Shown one piece after another: positions 40,375 through 50,910 of a DNA stretch of 64,000 nucleotides. The position numbers were made by a program, and so were the translations under genes. Source of the stretch: Alteromonas portus (GTDB lineage: Bacteria > Pseudomonadota > Gammaproteobacteria > Enterobacterales > Alteromonadaceae); the NCBI RefSeq assembly GCF_005117025.1, contig NZ_SWCO01000004.1, forward strand, positions 22,241 to 86,240, written 5' to 3'. The notes under the pieces are model-generated. The model made no database searches. It had not been told where the DNA came from and saw only the letters and a list, made by a program, of their open reading frames with translations. How positions within the stretch are numbered: the stretch's first letter is position 1; every line of letters starts with the position of its first letter.

Positions 40375-41021
40375 GTAACAGTGTAACTAAACTATGCGTG
40401 CTTATTTCAGGTAACGGCAGTAATTTACAGGCCATTATCGATGAAATAAAAGCAGGTCGTCTTAACGCGCAAATTAGCGGTGTCATTAGCAATCGCCCTG
40501 ATGCTTACGGTCTTGAGCGCGCTAAAGAAGCAGGGATTGATGCGGTGTGTCTTGATCATACTGGTTTCGACACTCGAGAGTCTTATGACGAAGCACTTAA
40601 AGCACAAATTGAAGCTTTCGGCGCAGACTGTGTTGTTCTTGCTGGCTTTATGCGTATTTTAACCCCTGAGTTTGTCGACTGCTTTGCTGGAAAATTAGTG
40701 AACATTCATCCATCTTTGTTGCCAAAGTACAAAGGTTTGAACACGCATCAGCGAGCAATCGACAATGGAGACAAAGAACACGGTGTTAGCGTGCACTTTG
40801 TCACACCTGAACTCGATGGTGGCCCGGTTATCATTCAAAGTCGTGTGCCTGTGTTTGATGAAGACACGGCTAGCGACTTAGCTGAGCGAGTTCAGGAACA
40901 AGAACGCCGCATCTATCCTGTCGTACTTTCATGGTTTAGTGCAGGACGATTATCGATGCGAAACAATAAGGCAGTTTTAGATGAGCAAGAATTACCAGAA
41001 TCTGGTTATGCAAGCGACTAA
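40371..41021 (+). CDS. purN: Phosphoribosylglycinamide formyltransferase
   Basis: Transfers a formyl group from 10-formyl-THF to GAR. 216 residues from a GTG that overlaps the purM stop. Motifs: [15 protein letters not shown], the catalytic Asn-His-Asp set in [14 protein letters not shown] and [14 protein letters not shown]. Translationally coupled to purM. Confidence 0.97.
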   Translation: MSNSVTKLCVLISGNGSNLQAIIDEIKAGRLNAQISGVISNRPDAYGLERAKEAGIDAVCLDHTGFDTRESYDEALKAQIEAFGADCVVLAGFMRILTPEFVDCFAGKLVNIHPSLLPKYKGLNTHQRAIDNGDKEHGVSVHFVTPELDGGPVIIQSRVPVFDEDTASDLAERVQEQERRIYPVVLSWFSAGRLSMRNNKAVLDEQELPESGYASD

Positions 41022-41742
41022 GCCTTTTGCTTTAGGCGCATTGTTAGCCGTATCGCTTTCAATGACCGCGCAAGCAAACCCTAGCACAGAGAGTGCTAAC
41101 AATGTAGAGCTACCGCTTCAGCCCTACAAGGCAACCTATACCGCATATAAATGGGGTGACGACGTAGGCGAAGCTAATATTGAGCTTTCGAAATTAGGCG
41201 ATAAACAGTATTCATTGATTTATACGTCAAAGGTGTCGAAGTTTTTCTTGTCTGACAAGCGAAGCGAACACTCTATCTTTACGGTCGATGATAATACTGT
41301 AGTACCGTCAGAGTATTACTATAATCGCTCGGGTACAGGTCCTGATAAAGAGCTTAAAGTCACGTTTAGTCAGCAAGGACAAGGTAAAATTGCTGTCGAA
41401 AATGGCGAAACGTTTGACTGGAACGGTGAATTTGATAATCAAATTTACCGAATAGATCTTGCAAAGCAGCTAGCCCAAGGCAAAACGTCTTTAGATTATA
41501 ACTTTGTAAACTATCGCGGCGAGCTTCGCCATTATGGCGTTCAGGTTGTTGATGAAGAAGTATTGTCGTTACCTTTTGGAAAAATAGAAACGGTAAAAGT
41601 AAAGCTTATTCGCGACTCTAATAAGCGAGAGACGTTTGCTTGGTTTGCGCCATCACTTAACTACACGTTAGTTCGTTTGCAACAGTTCAAAGAAGGCGAT
41701 GAACAGGGCGATATCAAATTGAAATCGTTCGAGACGCAATAA
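40981..41742 (+). CDS. DUF3108 exported protein
   Basis: 253 residues with a signal peptide (PFALGALLAVSLSMTAQA) and a DUF3108 beta-rich body (YKATYTAYKWGDDVGEANIE, SVPF-type SLPFGKIETVKVKLIR). ATG 40981 overlaps purN by 41 bp; ATG 41008 ([10 protein letters not shown]) overlaps by 14 bp and gives a tighter signal peptide, so the start is uncertain. Periplasmic, function unknown. Probably co-transcribed with purMN. Confidence 0.82.
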   Translation: MSKNYQNLVMQATKPFALGALLAVSLSMTAQANPSTESANNVELPLQPYKATYTAYKWGDDVGEANIELSKLGDKQYSLIYTSKVSKFFLSDKRSEHSIFTVDDNTVVPSEYYYNRSGTGPDKELKVTFSQQGQGKIAVENGETFDWNGEFDNQIYRIDLAKQLAQGKTSLDYNFVNYRGELRHYGVQVVDEEVLSLPFGKIETVKVKLIRDSNKRETFAWFAPSLNYTLVRLQQFKEGDEQGDIKLKSFETQ

Positions 41743-41792
41743 CGCATTGAGATAGACCGTTTTTTGTCTCAACAACTTTTTCACAATTGCTG

Positions 41793-41832
41793 AAAAAAGC
41801 ACGTTATGACTAACAGTCAGACGTGCTTTTTT
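41793..41832 (+). terminator. Terminator after the DUF3108 gene
   Basis: AAAAAAGCACGT / ACGTGCTTTTTT, a 12-bp perfect stem with a 16-base loop and T-run. Confidence 0.9.
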
Positions 41833-42028
41833 ATTTGCACTGTTGCTGTCTTATCCTAACGAAATTCGTTCTAGTTTCGCGTATCAATTCATATTCTAAA
41901 TCAGTATTTATAAGCAACGACTATACTTGAAGAGCGAATAACGCACTACCCTATTATTTATGTCGCTGTTAATAGAATATTCATGTAAAAATCTTGATCT
42001 TTGCCCTATTAAATAATAGGTTTACAGC

Positions 42029-42046
42029 ATGCTGGTCAGACCTCGC
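42029..42046 (+). promoter_or_regulatory. Probable FadR operator of fadE
   Basis: ATGCTGGTCAGACCTCGC contains CTGGTCNGAC, the core of the FadR site (ANCTGGTCNGACNNGT). FadR represses beta-oxidation genes until long-chain acyl-CoA is bound. Regulation of fadE by FadR is known in Enterobacteria and proposed for Alteromonadales; here it is inferred from sequence. Confidence 0.75.
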
Positions 42047-42128
42047 ACTTATACCGCTTTTTATCTAAGCGCGTTGCAGTATAGAGAACAAGACGAGCGT
42101 AACGTTTAACGCCTTTCAGGAGTGAAGT

Positions 42129-44591
42129 ATGGCAGATTTTATATGGTTTTTACTGGTCGTTCTGACACTAGCGGTTGCTAGTTATCAACGAACCAGTTTG
42201 GTAACGGCTGTTGCCATGGGCGCAGGTGTAATGATTTTAGGCACTCTTTTTGGTGACATCGGCCTGCTTGGTTGGGTAGTGTTCCTTGCTTTAACACTGC
42301 CTTTCACACTTGCAAACATCAGACAACAACACATCTCTAAAAAGCTGCTAGCGTTCTATCGCAAAGTTATGCCCGAAATGTCGAGCACTGAGCAAGAAGC
42401 GATTGACGCGGGTACCGTTTGGTGGGATGGCGATATCTTTAGCGGTAAGCCTGACTGGGACAAACTACATCGCATACCTAAAGGCCGACTGACCGCCGAA
42501 GAACAAGCGTTTTTAGACGGTCCTTGTGACAAAGTCTGTTCAATGGTTGATGAGTGGCAAATAAACCATAAAGACGCAGATCTTTCTCCTGAAATTTGGC
42601 AGTTCCTTAAAGAACACAAATTTTTCGCCATGATCATCAAAAAAGAGTATGGCGGCCTTGAGTTTTCAGCGTACGCACAATCACGTGTCCTACAAAAACT
42701 TGCGGGCGTAAGCGCAGTACTATCAAGTACTGTTGGTGTTCCAAACTCTTTAGGCCCGGGCGAACTTCTTCAGCACTATGGTACAAAAGAGCAGCAAGAT
42801 CACTATCTTCCTCGCCTTGCTGCAGGTGAAGAAATCCCTTGTTTTGCATTGACTGGGCCTGAAGCAGGTTCAGATGCTGGTGCGATCCCGGATGTTGGTG
42901 TGGTATGTAAAGGCGAATGGAACGGTGAAGAAGTGTTAGGTATGCGCCTAACCTTTAACAAGCGTTACATTACCCTTGCCCCCGTTGCTACAGTTATTGG
43001 CCTTGCCTTCAAACTTCAAGATCCTGAAGGCCTTCTAGGCGATAACAAAGAGCCGGGTATCACATGTGCTCTTATTCCTCGTGATACAAAGGGGCTAGAA
43101 ATTGGCCGTCGTCACTTCCCTCTTAACACGCCATTCCAAAATGGCCCTATTAAGGGTGAAGAGATCTTTGTGCCAATCGATTACATTATTGGTGGTCCAA
43201 AGATGGCTGGTCGCGGCTGGCGTATGCTTGTTGAATGTTTGTCGGTAGGTCGCTGTATTACCCTTCCTTCATCTGCTGCTGGTGGCGCTAAATCGGTATC
43301 ACTTGCAACAGGCGCTTATGCACGTATTCGTCGTCAGTTCCGCATGCCGGTAGGTCATATGGAAGGTGTTGAAGAAATGCTTGCGCGCATTGGCGGTAAT
43401 GCTTACCTAATGGACGGCGTAACGCGTTTCTCGACGGTAGGTGTTGACCTAGGCGAGAAACCTTCTGTTATTTCAGCTATCTGTAAATACCACTTAACCG
43501 AGAAAATGCGTCAAGTCATTAACGACTCGATGGATGTTCACGGCGGAAAAGGCGTAATGCTTGGGCCAAATAACTACTTAGGCCGTGGTTATCAAGGTGT
43601 GCCTGTATCCATCACGGTTGAAGGTGCCAACATTCTAACCCGTAATATGATGATCTTCGGTCAAGGTGCAATGCGTTGCCACCCTTACGTGCTTAAGGAA
43701 ATAGAAGCTGCGTCTATAGAAGACAAGAAAGAAGCTTTGAAGGCGTTTGATAAAGCGGTATTCGGTCATATTGGCTTTGCGGTAGCTAATACTGTTCGCA
43801 GTATTTGGTTCTCATTGACTAATGGCGCATTCAGCAGCGCACCGTTTACTGACGAAACGGCGCGTTATTACAAGTTGCTTCAAGGTTACAGCGCTAACCT
43901 AGCATTGTTAACGGACGTTTCTATGGGCGTGCTTGGTGGTGATCTTAAGCGTCGTGAACGTCTGTCAGCACGTTTAGGTGACATTTTAAGTGGTCTTTAC
44001 ATGGGTAGTACAACCCTTAAACGCTTCGACGAAGAAGGCCGTTTAAAAGAAGACCTTCCGCTTCTACATTGGGCAATGCAAACTACACTGCACGATATTG
44101 AAACCGCTATTGATGACTTTTTAGCGAATTTCCCAAATCGCGCAATCGCTGGTGCACTTCGCGTTATGGTGATCCCGTTTGGTCGTCGCGTTGGCAAGCC
44201 TTCTGACAAAACTGAACACGCCATTGCACAAATGCTTCAAACCCCTTCAACGGCGCGTAGCCGCTTGGGTTATGGTCAATACCTTACTCGTGAAGAAGGT
44301 AGCTTGTTTGGGGATCTAGAACAAACCCTTGATGATGTATTAGCAAGCGAGCCTATTTTTGAGCGCATTTGCAAGCATAAGAAAGCTAAACTTCCATTCA
44401 CTCGTTTAGACTCATTGGCTGAAGAGGCGCTAGCTGAGGGCATAATCAACGAAGACGAAGCGAACCTTCTGCGCAAGACTGAAGCAGGACGACTTCGTAC
44501 AATCAATGTTGATGACTTCGACCATGAAGAATTGGTAGCGAAAGTAAACTCTACTAGCGTTACTAAAAAGCGAGGTGGTAAAGCTGCTTAA
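42129..44591 (+). CDS. fadE: Acyl-CoA dehydrogenase FadE
   Basis: First step of fatty acid beta-oxidation. 820 residues (E. coli FadE 814): two or three N-terminal hydrophobic segments (about 2-65) for membrane association, then the acyl-CoA dehydrogenase domains with [20 protein letters not shown], the FAD-linked [20 protein letters not shown], and a DUF1974 C-terminal region. It stands alone behind a FadR-like site and ends at a strong terminator. Confidence 0.97.
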   Translation: MADFIWFLLVVLTLAVASYQRTSLVTAVAMGAGVMILGTLFGDIGLLGWVVFLALTLPFTLANIRQQHISKKLLAFYRKVMPEMSSTEQEAIDAGTVWWDGDIFSGKPDWDKLHRIPKGRLTAEEQAFLDGPCDKVCSMVDEWQINHKDADLSPEIWQFLKEHKFFAMIIKKEYGGLEFSAYAQSRVLQKLAGVSAVLSSTVGVPNSLGPGELLQHYGTKEQQDHYLPRLAAGEEIPCFALTGPEAGSDAGAIPDVGVVCKGEWNGEEVLGMRLTFNKRYITLAPVATVIGLAFKLQDPEGLLGDNKEPGITCALIPRDTKGLEIGRRHFPLNTPFQNGPIKGEEIFVPIDYIIGGPKMAGRGWRMLVECLSVGRCITLPSSAAGGAKSVSLATGAYARIRRQFRMPVGHMEGVEEMLARIGGNAYLMDGVTRFSTVGVDLGEKPSVISAICKYHLTEKMRQVINDSMDVHGGKGVMLGPNNYLGRGYQGVPVSITVEGANILTRNMMIFGQGAMRCHPYVLKEIEAASIEDKKEALKAFDKAVFGHIGFAVANTVRSIWFSLTNGAFSSAPFTDETARYYKLLQGYSANLALLTDVSMGVLGGDLKRRERLSARLGDILSGLYMGSTTLKRFDEEGRLKEDLPLLHWAMQTTLHDIETAIDDFLANFPNRAIAGALRVMVIPFGRRVGKPSDKTEHAIAQMLQTPSTARSRLGYGQYLTREEGSLFGDLEQTLDDVLASEPIFERICKHKKAKLPFTRLDSLAEEALAEGIINEDEANLLRKTEAGRLRTINVDDFDHEELVAKVNSTSVTKKRGGKAA

Positions 44592-45282
44592 CTTATCTTC
44601 TAGAAAAAAAGGCCGCAGTCGCGGCCTTTTTTATCGCAAACTCATTATTTCCTCGCTAATTATATGTGCGGGTCACACTCACTGCGTTGCCGATACCGTG
44701 ACATGTGGCAACAGTAAACAAGCACAGGCATTATCTTTACTCATTGCTTACGATAAAGGGCAACAAAGAAAACTTTTAAAGTGTAACCCTATACTTGTTG
44801 AATTAGCTGAAGTTAAAGCAAAAGACATGGCTGAAAGAGGCTTGGTTTCGCATTTTCTGGGGGGCAGTCCCAACACCCGCATTAGAGACGCGGGACTTAC
44901 ACTACCTGAATACTATGGCAATGCTATGAGCAACCAAGTTGAAGCACTAGCTGGGGGATACGCTACTGCTGAAGATGTTTGGTATGCTTTGAAAAGGTCG
45001 ACATCCCATCGGCAGCACCTGCTCGGCGAACTACCTTTCTATGAAGAGCAAGACCAAGTTGGCATCGCGTTTCACAAAGACTACTCTACACCACATGTTG
45101 AATATTGGGCAGTTTATCTTACTAAGTTAGCGGACACTGCTACTTCTCTAAAAGACGATACCTCATCAACGATGTTACTCTTGAAACGCCAAAAGAAGTT
45201 TGATCATGTACCAGATAAAGGTTTAGACATTGTAACTAAGAGCGGCAATATTACTTTAAAGACAAAAAAACCGGATGAGTAA
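44575..45282 (+). CDS. Secreted CAP/SCP-PR1 domain protein
   Basis: The body (about residues 50-190) is a CAP domain: [49 protein letters not shown] and [12 protein letters not shown]. Before it a signal peptide ([19 protein letters not shown]) is visible. The start is unsure: GTG 44575 lies within fadE and reads through the fadE terminator. No ATG, GTG or TTG follows until a GTG past the signal peptide. The last codons sit in the next terminator. CAP proteins act in many extracellular roles; this one is unassigned. Confidence 0.72.
   Translation: MVKLLNLSSRKKGRSRGLFYRKLIISSLIICAGHTHCVADTVTCGNSKQAQALSLLIAYDKGQQRKLLKCNPILVELAEVKAKDMAERGLVSHFLGGSPNTRIRDAGLTLPEYYGNAMSNQVEALAGGYATAEDVWYALKRSTSHRQHLLGELPFYEEQDQVGIAFHKDYSTPHVEYWAVYLTKLADTATSLKDDTSSTMLLLKRQKKFDHVPDKGLDIVTKSGNITLKTKKPDE
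44604..44632 (+). terminator. Terminator after fadE, inside the 5' part of the CAP-domain frame
   Basis: AAAAAGGCCGC / GCGGCCTTTTT around AGTC with a T-run. It begins 12 bases after the fadE stop. The only in-frame start for the next gene that keeps a signal peptide lies upstream of this hairpin. Confidence 0.9.
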
Positions 45283-45295
45283 TCCGGCTTTTTTA
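45264..45295. terminator. Convergent terminator overlapping the CAP-gene stop
   Basis: CCGGAT / ATCCGG with loop GAGTA, A-run before and T-run after. The TAA of the CAP-domain gene lies in the loop. It can also stop the convergent response-regulator transcript. Confidence 0.8.
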
Positions 45296-45310
45296 TTCAT
45301 ATAGAGTGAA

Positions 45311-45946
45311 TTAGCTAAGCTGAAGCTTATCCATCAGCAATACAGCCTGAGTACGTGTGTTAATCTCTAATTTACGCAGTATGGCACTGATGTGTGCTTT
45401 AATAGTTGCTTCGGTAACATTCATTTCGTGAGCAATTTGCTTGTTCATCAAACCAGCTCTTAAATATGAAAGCACCTGAATTTGCTTTGGCGTCAACTCA
45501 CGGAAGCGCTGCAATAGCACTTTTAATTCGTCATCAACTTTATCAAGTTCTTCTTCCATACCTTCTGGAAGCCACTTCTTACCGCCAATGATATCCACGA
45601 TAGCCTGAGCAATTTCTCTCGTTTGAGATACTTTAGGGATAAAGCCTTGTGCACCTAGGCTCATTACCTGCGCCACAACTTCAACCGTATCGCTACCAGA
45701 AACAACGCCGACAGGAATGTTCGGGTATTGCTCACGTAGTGTAATAAGGCCGTTGAAATACTCACCGCCAGGCATATTAAGGTCAAGCAGGATAAGTTCA
45801 ACGCCGTCAAATTCGTTTAGCTTTGCCAACGCATCATCCAAACTTCCCGCTTGAATAATTTGCGCATTTTCAAAGTAAGGTTCTAACGCGCCGCTCAAAG
45901 CCTCGCGAAACAATGGGTGATCGTCTGCTACTAGAATTCTCGTCAT
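45311..45946 (-). CDS. LuxR/NarL-family response regulator
   Basis: 211 residues. The receiver domain has the acidic pair Asp8-Asp9 (VADDHPLF), phospho-acceptor Asp55 (LILLDLNMPG), Ser83 and Lys105. A LuxR-type HTH follows (about 148-205: LTPKQIQVLSYLRAGLMNKQ, then TEATIKAHISAILRKL). No histidine kinase is adjacent, so the partner and targets are unknown. Confidence 0.93.
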   Translation of the reverse strand: MTRILVADDHPLFREALSGALEPYFENAQIIQAGSLDDALAKLNEFDGVELILLDLNMPGGEYFNGLITLREQYPNIPVGVVSGSDTVEVVAQVMSLGAQGFIPKVSQTREIAQAIVDIIGGKKWLPEGMEEELDKVDDELKVLLQRFRELTPKQIQVLSYLRAGLMNKQIAHEMNVTEATIKAHISAILRKLEINTRTQAVLLMDKLQLS

Positions 45947-46108
45947 TAGCGTTACTGCTTCCTTTTTGTATTATGTGTATAGATTAATACTTTAGACCAT
46001 TAACGAAAAGACCTAATACATAAAAATCTCACAAATTTAGTGTTTTCCATTGGCATTTACACATCAGGCGTTAAAATTGCGCTCAAATTAGCTAATTGAA
46101 GAACCACT

Positions 46109-46840
46109 GTGAAGAAGCACGACAATATATACGCAAAGGCACTCAATAAAGTAGATGACTTTAAATTTGACGAGTCTGTGGTTGATGTGTTTCCAGATAT
46201 GATTCAGCGTTCGGTACCTGGATATGAAACAATTGTCCATACCATTGGTGAACTCGCCAAACTGGCCGTATCTAAAAACTCGGTAGTCTACGACCTTGGC
46301 TGTAGTCTTGGGGCCGCAAGCCTTTCTATAGCAAGAGCTCTGCCTAACGAAACATGTAAAATTATAGGGGTCGATGCATCTGAAGCAATGGTTGACCGAT
46401 GTAAGCGCGTTGTGCAGACATTCACGCTGCCAAATCCAATATCAATCGAACATGGGTTTGCTCAAAACGTTGAAATAAATAATGCGTCACTGGTTGTGAT
46501 GAACTTCACTTTACAGTTCATTCCTCCCGCTGACCGCGAGGCGCTATTAAAACGTATTTACGACGGGCTTAACCCAGGTGGCATGTTGGTGTTGTCAGAA
46601 AAAATTCGTCACCCTACCCTCAATGGAAATGAACTACTGATAGATTTACACCACCAATTTAAGCGCGACAACGGTTACAGCGAACTTGAGGTCAGCCAAA
46701 AACGCGCGGCGTTAGAGAAAGTAATGCTAACTGATACGTTCAGTGAGCATGAAAGCCGCTTAAAAAAGGTGGGGTTTGCCGATGTTGTTATGTGGTACAA
46801 GTGCTATAACTTCACCTCTATGGTCGCTATTAAGGGTTAA
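46109..46840 (+). CDS. cmoA: Carboxy-SAM synthase CmoA
   Basis: Converts SAM and prephenate to carboxy-S-adenosylmethionine for tRNA wobble modification. 243 residues from GTG 46109; methyltransferase fold with VVYDLGCSLGAASLSIARAL and VVMNFTLQFIPPADREALLK. It is followed by its partner cmoB after 57 bp. Confidence 0.96.
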   Translation: MKKHDNIYAKALNKVDDFKFDESVVDVFPDMIQRSVPGYETIVHTIGELAKLAVSKNSVVYDLGCSLGAASLSIARALPNETCKIIGVDASEAMVDRCKRVVQTFTLPNPISIEHGFAQNVEINNASLVVMNFTLQFIPPADREALLKRIYDGLNPGGMLVLSEKIRHPTLNGNELLIDLHHQFKRDNGYSELEVSQKRAALEKVMLTDTFSEHESRLKKVGFADVVMWYKCYNFTSMVAIKG

Positions 46841-46897
46841 TCTCGCGCGCGTTGACCTTACGCATCATTTCGATTTAAAAAATATACAAAGAATATT

Positions 46898-47896
46898 ATG
46901 AGTAAACTAGAACAGACTTGGTTTAACGATTGCTATAAATCGTTAATTGACAGCCCTCTTTCGCATTGGCTGCAAACGCTACCAGCACAAATGAATGACT
47001 GGCAGCGAAACGCCAAGCATGGTGAATTTGATAAATGGTGCCGCTTACTTAACAAACTACCTTCTACATCTCCAAGCTTTGTTGATTTATCATCAAGCGT
47101 TTCAGTTGGCACCGAAAATGACGTTGATAAATATACTCAAAAGCAAATAGAGGGCCTGTTAAAGCAGTTTATGCCGTGGCGAAAAGGTCCGTTTCACCTG
47201 CATGGCATTCACATTGATACTGAGTGGCGTTCAGATTGGAAATGGGAGCGCGTGGCCCCCCACATTGCCTCACTTAAGGACCGAAACGTATTGGATGTAG
47301 GCTGTGGTAGTGGTTATCACATGTGGCGAATGCTTGGCGAAGGTGCCAGCAAGGTAATTGGCATAGATCCTACCCAACTGTTTCTAATTCAATTTCACGC
47401 CATTAAACAATTTATTAGTGAAACCGATGTCGCTGCCGACAATATACATTTTCTGCCTATGGGCATTGAAGACATGCAGCCGCTAAAAGCTTTCGATACC
47501 GTATTTTCTATGGGCGTGCTTTATCACCGCAAAGATCCAATGGCGTTTTTGAAACAGCTTAAAGATCAGCTAAGAAAAGGCGGCGAGTTGATTCTTGAAA
47601 CACTGGTAGTAGACGGTGATGAAAACACAGTGTTGATGGCGGGTGAGCGCTACGCTCAAATGCGCAACGTTTGGTTCCTACCCAGCACTGCTGCCCTTTC
47701 TGTTTGGTTAGGCCGACTAGGCTTTGAAAATATTCGCGTTGTGGATATTAATCATACAACGTTAGATGAACAACGTTCCACATCGTGGATGGAATCACAA
47801 TCTTTGAAAGATTTTCTCAATCCGGAAGATATTACTCGCACCATCGAAGGTTACCCTGCACCACAACGGGCCGTAATTGTCGCAAATAAGAAGTAG
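46898..47896 (+). CDS. cmoB: tRNA U34 carboxymethyltransferase CmoB
   Basis: Transfers the carboxymethyl group of Cx-SAM to 5-hydroxyuridine-34 of tRNA, giving cmo5U. 332 residues. Key blocks: [40 protein letters not shown], motif [16 protein letters not shown], and [13 protein letters not shown]. Works with CmoA upstream. Confidence 0.96.
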   Translation: MSKLEQTWFNDCYKSLIDSPLSHWLQTLPAQMNDWQRNAKHGEFDKWCRLLNKLPSTSPSFVDLSSSVSVGTENDVDKYTQKQIEGLLKQFMPWRKGPFHLHGIHIDTEWRSDWKWERVAPHIASLKDRNVLDVGCGSGYHMWRMLGEGASKVIGIDPTQLFLIQFHAIKQFISETDVAADNIHFLPMGIEDMQPLKAFDTVFSMGVLYHRKDPMAFLKQLKDQLRKGGELILETLVVDGDENTVLMAGERYAQMRNVWFLPSTAALSVWLGRLGFENIRVVDINHTTLDEQRSTSWMESQSLKDFLNPEDITRTIEGYPAPQRAVIVANKK

Positions 47897-47990
47897 GTAG
47901 TATACCCACGCCCCAAGTACTCTATTGGCACAAATGTTGTTACCGTAATCAAGAAGAACGTGCGAATTCTGCATTGATTAAGGTGACAAC

Positions 47991-48863
47991 ATGGATATAC
48001 ATGGCTTTCTTACGACGCATCAATTGCCAAGTACCTATGCAGAAACTGCACAAAAATGGTTCATCCCATTATGTGAGCAACTGCTTAAGCACCAAAAAGG
48101 TGCAACAAAACCATTTATAGTTGGCATAAATGGTAGTCAGGGTTCAGGTAAATCTACTCTGACCAGTTTTATCGAATCTTTCCTTAGTTCGGTTCACAAC
48201 AAGCAAGTGGTATCACTTTCTATTGACGACTTTTACTATGATCAGTCGCAGCGAAATGCCCTTGCTATTAAAGTTCACCCCCTTCTAGCAACCCGCGGTG
48301 TACCTGGGACTCACGACACAAGGCTTGCTTTAAACACGTTTCGTAGTTTAGAAAAAGGCGCACGCTCTTCGCTACCCCGTTTTAATAAGGCGATAGATAA
48401 CCCGTTTCCGCAAGAACAATGGCCTGTAATAGAATCTTCACCTGATTTCATCATACTTGAAGGTTGGTGTGTGGGCGCTATACCACAGGCTTCAGGTGAA
48501 CTTAAAAGGCCTGTCAATCACCTTGAAGAAGTTGAGGACCCACTTAGTATTTGGCGCTCTTTCGTTAATACGGAATTAGCCGGAGATTACCAAACGCTAT
48601 TCGACAAAATCGACTATCGCATTATGCTTAAAGCACCAAGTTTTGACTGCGTTTATCAATGGCGTTTAGAACAAGAACATAAACTTGCACAAAAAGCGCT
48701 AAAAGACAGTGATGGCGTTATGACAGACGAAGAAGTGGCAAACTTTGTGCAACACTACCAACGCATCACTGAACACGCATTAAAACACTTGCCTGAAAAG
48801 TGCGACACCGTGTTTTATCTTGATGAAAAAAGAACGATAACTAAACAGGACGTAAAACGATGA
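47991..48863 (+). CDS. D-glycerate 3-kinase (GLYK/Tda10 type)
   Basis: 290 residues, P-loop kinase with Walker A GINGSQGSGKST (residues 45-56), SIDDFYYD, HPLLATRGVPGTHD and LPRFNKAIDNPF, the hallmarks of the plant/yeast-type glycerate kinase family. It should phosphorylate D-glycerate to 3-phosphoglycerate. The ATGA overlap with the next gene places it at the head of a four-gene operon with glucosylglycerate genes, where its substrate would be released by the phosphorylase. AAGGTG precedes the ATG. The 3-kinase assignment is by family; 2-kinase activity is not excluded. Confidence 0.85.
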   Translation: MDIHGFLTTHQLPSTYAETAQKWFIPLCEQLLKHQKGATKPFIVGINGSQGSGKSTLTSFIESFLSSVHNKQVVSLSIDDFYYDQSQRNALAIKVHPLLATRGVPGTHDTRLALNTFRSLEKGARSSLPRFNKAIDNPFPQEQWPVIESSPDFIILEGWCVGAIPQASGELKRPVNHLEEVEDPLSIWRSFVNTELAGDYQTLFDKIDYRIMLKAPSFDCVYQWRLEQEHKLAQKALKDSDGVMTDEEVANFVQHYQRITEHALKHLPEKCDTVFYLDEKRTITKQDVKR

Positions 48864-49669
48864 CGAAAACGCTTGTTTTCACCGATATGGACGGCACGCT
48901 GTTAGACCACCATACCTACTCTTTTGAGGCGGCGAAACCGGCTTTAACGGCATTAGAAAAAAGGGACATTCCCATTATTCCGACCACTAGCAAGACCTTT
49001 GCTGAATTGCAGCCATTACGTGAAAGTATTGGTTTGGACGGGCCCTTTATCATAGAAAACGGTGCCGCTATTTTTATTCCCCATGGCTTTTTCAAGCAAA
49101 AGCCTAGCGGTACGGTTTGGATAGATGGTTACTGGTGTAAAGCTTTCATTTCTAATAAAAACTATTGGATCAAGCTTTTAGAAAAAATCGGCGGTGAATT
49201 TGAAGGGAAATATAAACAATTCTCGAAGATGTCGAATGAAGAAATTCAAGAATGTACGGGTCTTGATGAACGTTCAGCATCACTTGCTGCAAAGCGCCAG
49301 TTTGGCGAACCCGTTTTATGGCTTGGTACTGACGATGAAAAACAGCGTTTTTTAAAGGTTGTAAAAGACCGCGGAGCCTTTCCGCTAGAAGGAGGCCGTT
49401 TTATTCATATTTCAGGAAATTGCGATAAAGGCCAAGCACTAAAATGGTTGGCCAATGAATATCAAAAACAGCATACCACCAAAGTTAACACTATCGCCCT
49501 TGGCGATGGTAAGAACGACGTAGCAATGCTTGAGGCAGCGCACGTCCCTATTCGCATTTTATCACCGGTAAATCCTCCACCCACTGTAAAAAAAGAAGAG
49601 GTCTATACCAGCACCCTAACTGGCCCAGAAGGCTGGAACGAAATGCTTACTCAATTGCTATCCCTATAA
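48860..49669 (+). CDS. Glucosyl-3-phosphoglycerate (or mannosyl-) phosphatase, HAD-IIB
   Basis: 269 residues of the MPGP-type HAD-IIB branch. The nucleophile motif DMDGTLLD lies at 9-16, PTTSKTFAEL is motif II, and the late acidic motif IALGDGKNDVAMLE. It should remove the phosphate from glucosyl-3-phosphoglycerate to give glucosylglycerate. Its start overlaps the kinase stop by 4 bp, and the synthase starts 12 bp after its stop. Gluco- versus manno-specificity is inferred from the neighbours. Confidence 0.85.
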   Translation: MTKTLVFTDMDGTLLDHHTYSFEAAKPALTALEKRDIPIIPTTSKTFAELQPLRESIGLDGPFIIENGAAIFIPHGFFKQKPSGTVWIDGYWCKAFISNKNYWIKLLEKIGGEFEGKYKQFSKMSNEEIQECTGLDERSASLAAKRQFGEPVLWLGTDDEKQRFLKVVKDRGAFPLEGGRFIHISGNCDKGQALKWLANEYQKQHTTKVNTIALGDGKNDVAMLEAAHVPIRILSPVNPPPTVKKEEVYTSTLTGPEGWNEMLTQLLSL

Positions 49670-49681
49670 TCAGGAGGACAC

Positions 49682-50905
49682 ATGGCTGATTTTTATCAAA
49701 ATGGTGTGGTTACTACGTTACATAACTTGGCTCGTCGTCCTACCGAGGAGCTAGAAGCTGAACTTTTACAATTTTCACAAAAGCGCCCCATGGCACTTAT
49801 TCTTCCATCGCTTTTCTCTGAACTTGAAGGCGATGCACTTCCACATATCGTCAACGAATTAACCGACGTTCCCTACTTGTCAGAAATTGTTATCGGTCTG
49901 GATCGTGCCAATGAAGAACAGTACAAACACGCATTAAAATTTTTCGGAAAGCTTCCTCAGCATCACAGGGTACTGTGGAACGATGGCCCGCGTCTTAAAG
50001 CGCTTGATGAAGAGCTTCAGGCACAAGGTTTGGCCCCGAAAGAGTTAGGTAAAGGCCGTAACGTTTGGTATTGCATGGGCTATGTGTTGGCTTCTAACCG
50101 CGCTGAATCAGTAGCATTGCACGATTGTGACATTGTTACTTACAACAAAGACCTGCTGGCCAAGCTTATCTACCCTGTTGCCAACCCCATGTTCAACTAT
50201 GAGTTTTGTAAGGGTTATTACGCGCGTGTAGCTAACGGTAAAATTAATGGTCGTGTTTCACGGCTTCTTGTTACGCCTTTACTTCGTGCTTTGAAACGCA
50301 TAATGGGAGATAACGAATACTTGGAGTTTATGGACAGCTTCCGCTACCCGCTTGCAGGTGAATTCTCGTTTAGACGCGACGTATTAAATGACATTCGCAT
50401 ACCAAGCGACTGGGGGCTAGAGATTGGCGTGCTGTCTGAAATGCACCGCAATTATTCGCATAATCGTCTTTGCCAAGCTGATATATGCGATATTTACGAC
50501 CACAAACACCAAGATCTTTCGCTTAACAATGATCAAGGTGGCTTATCAAAAATGTCTATCGACATTACCAAAGCCATTTTTAGAAAATTGGCCACGCAAG
50601 GCTATACGTTTAGCAATGAGATGTTCCGTTCAATTAAGGCAACCTATTTCCGTATTGCGCTAGATTTTATAGAAACCTACCACAATGACGCGGTAATGAA
50701 TGGTCTAAGCTTAGATATTCACAGCGAAGAAAAGGCTGTAGAAATGTTTGCCAGCAACATTATGAAAGCGGGACAGAACTTTCTTGAAAACCCTATGGAA
50801 ACACCGTTCATTCCAAGTTGGAACCGTGTAACCAGTGCGGTACCTGATATATTAGAACGATTATTAGAAGCGGTTGAAGCCGATACTGCAGAATATATGG
50901 AGTAA
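49682..50905 (+). CDS. Glucosyl-3-phosphoglycerate synthase (GT81-like)
   Basis: 407 residues of a GT-A glycosyltransferase. N-terminal [20 protein letters not shown], the metal-binding DCD (148-150) in [12 protein letters not shown], and the acceptor-side [20 protein letters not shown]. Expected to join NDP-glucose to 3-phosphoglycerate. AGGAGG lies five bases before the ATG, the best ribosome site of the operon. The next gene follows after 5 bp. Confidence 0.85.
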   Translation: MADFYQNGVVTTLHNLARRPTEELEAELLQFSQKRPMALILPSLFSELEGDALPHIVNELTDVPYLSEIVIGLDRANEEQYKHALKFFGKLPQHHRVLWNDGPRLKALDEELQAQGLAPKELGKGRNVWYCMGYVLASNRAESVALHDCDIVTYNKDLLAKLIYPVANPMFNYEFCKGYYARVANGKINGRVSRLLVTPLLRALKRIMGDNEYLEFMDSFRYPLAGEFSFRRDVLNDIRIPSDWGLEIGVLSEMHRNYSHNRLCQADICDIYDHKHQDLSLNNDQGGLSKMSIDITKAIFRKLATQGYTFSNEMFRSIKATYFRIALDFIETYHNDAVMNGLSLDIHSEEKAVEMFASNIMKAGQNFLENPMETPFIPSWNRVTSAVPDILERLLEAVEADTAEYME

Positions 50906-50910
50906 GTAAT

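Larger units (their letters stand above)
41743..42128. promoter_or_regulatory. Intergenic region upstream of fadE
   Basis: 386 bp holding the terminator of the purMN transcript (41793-41832) and, 85-100 bases before fadE, a FadR-type operator (listed separately). AGGAG lies seven bases before the fadE ATG. No promoter pair could be fixed with confidence. Confidence 0.6.
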
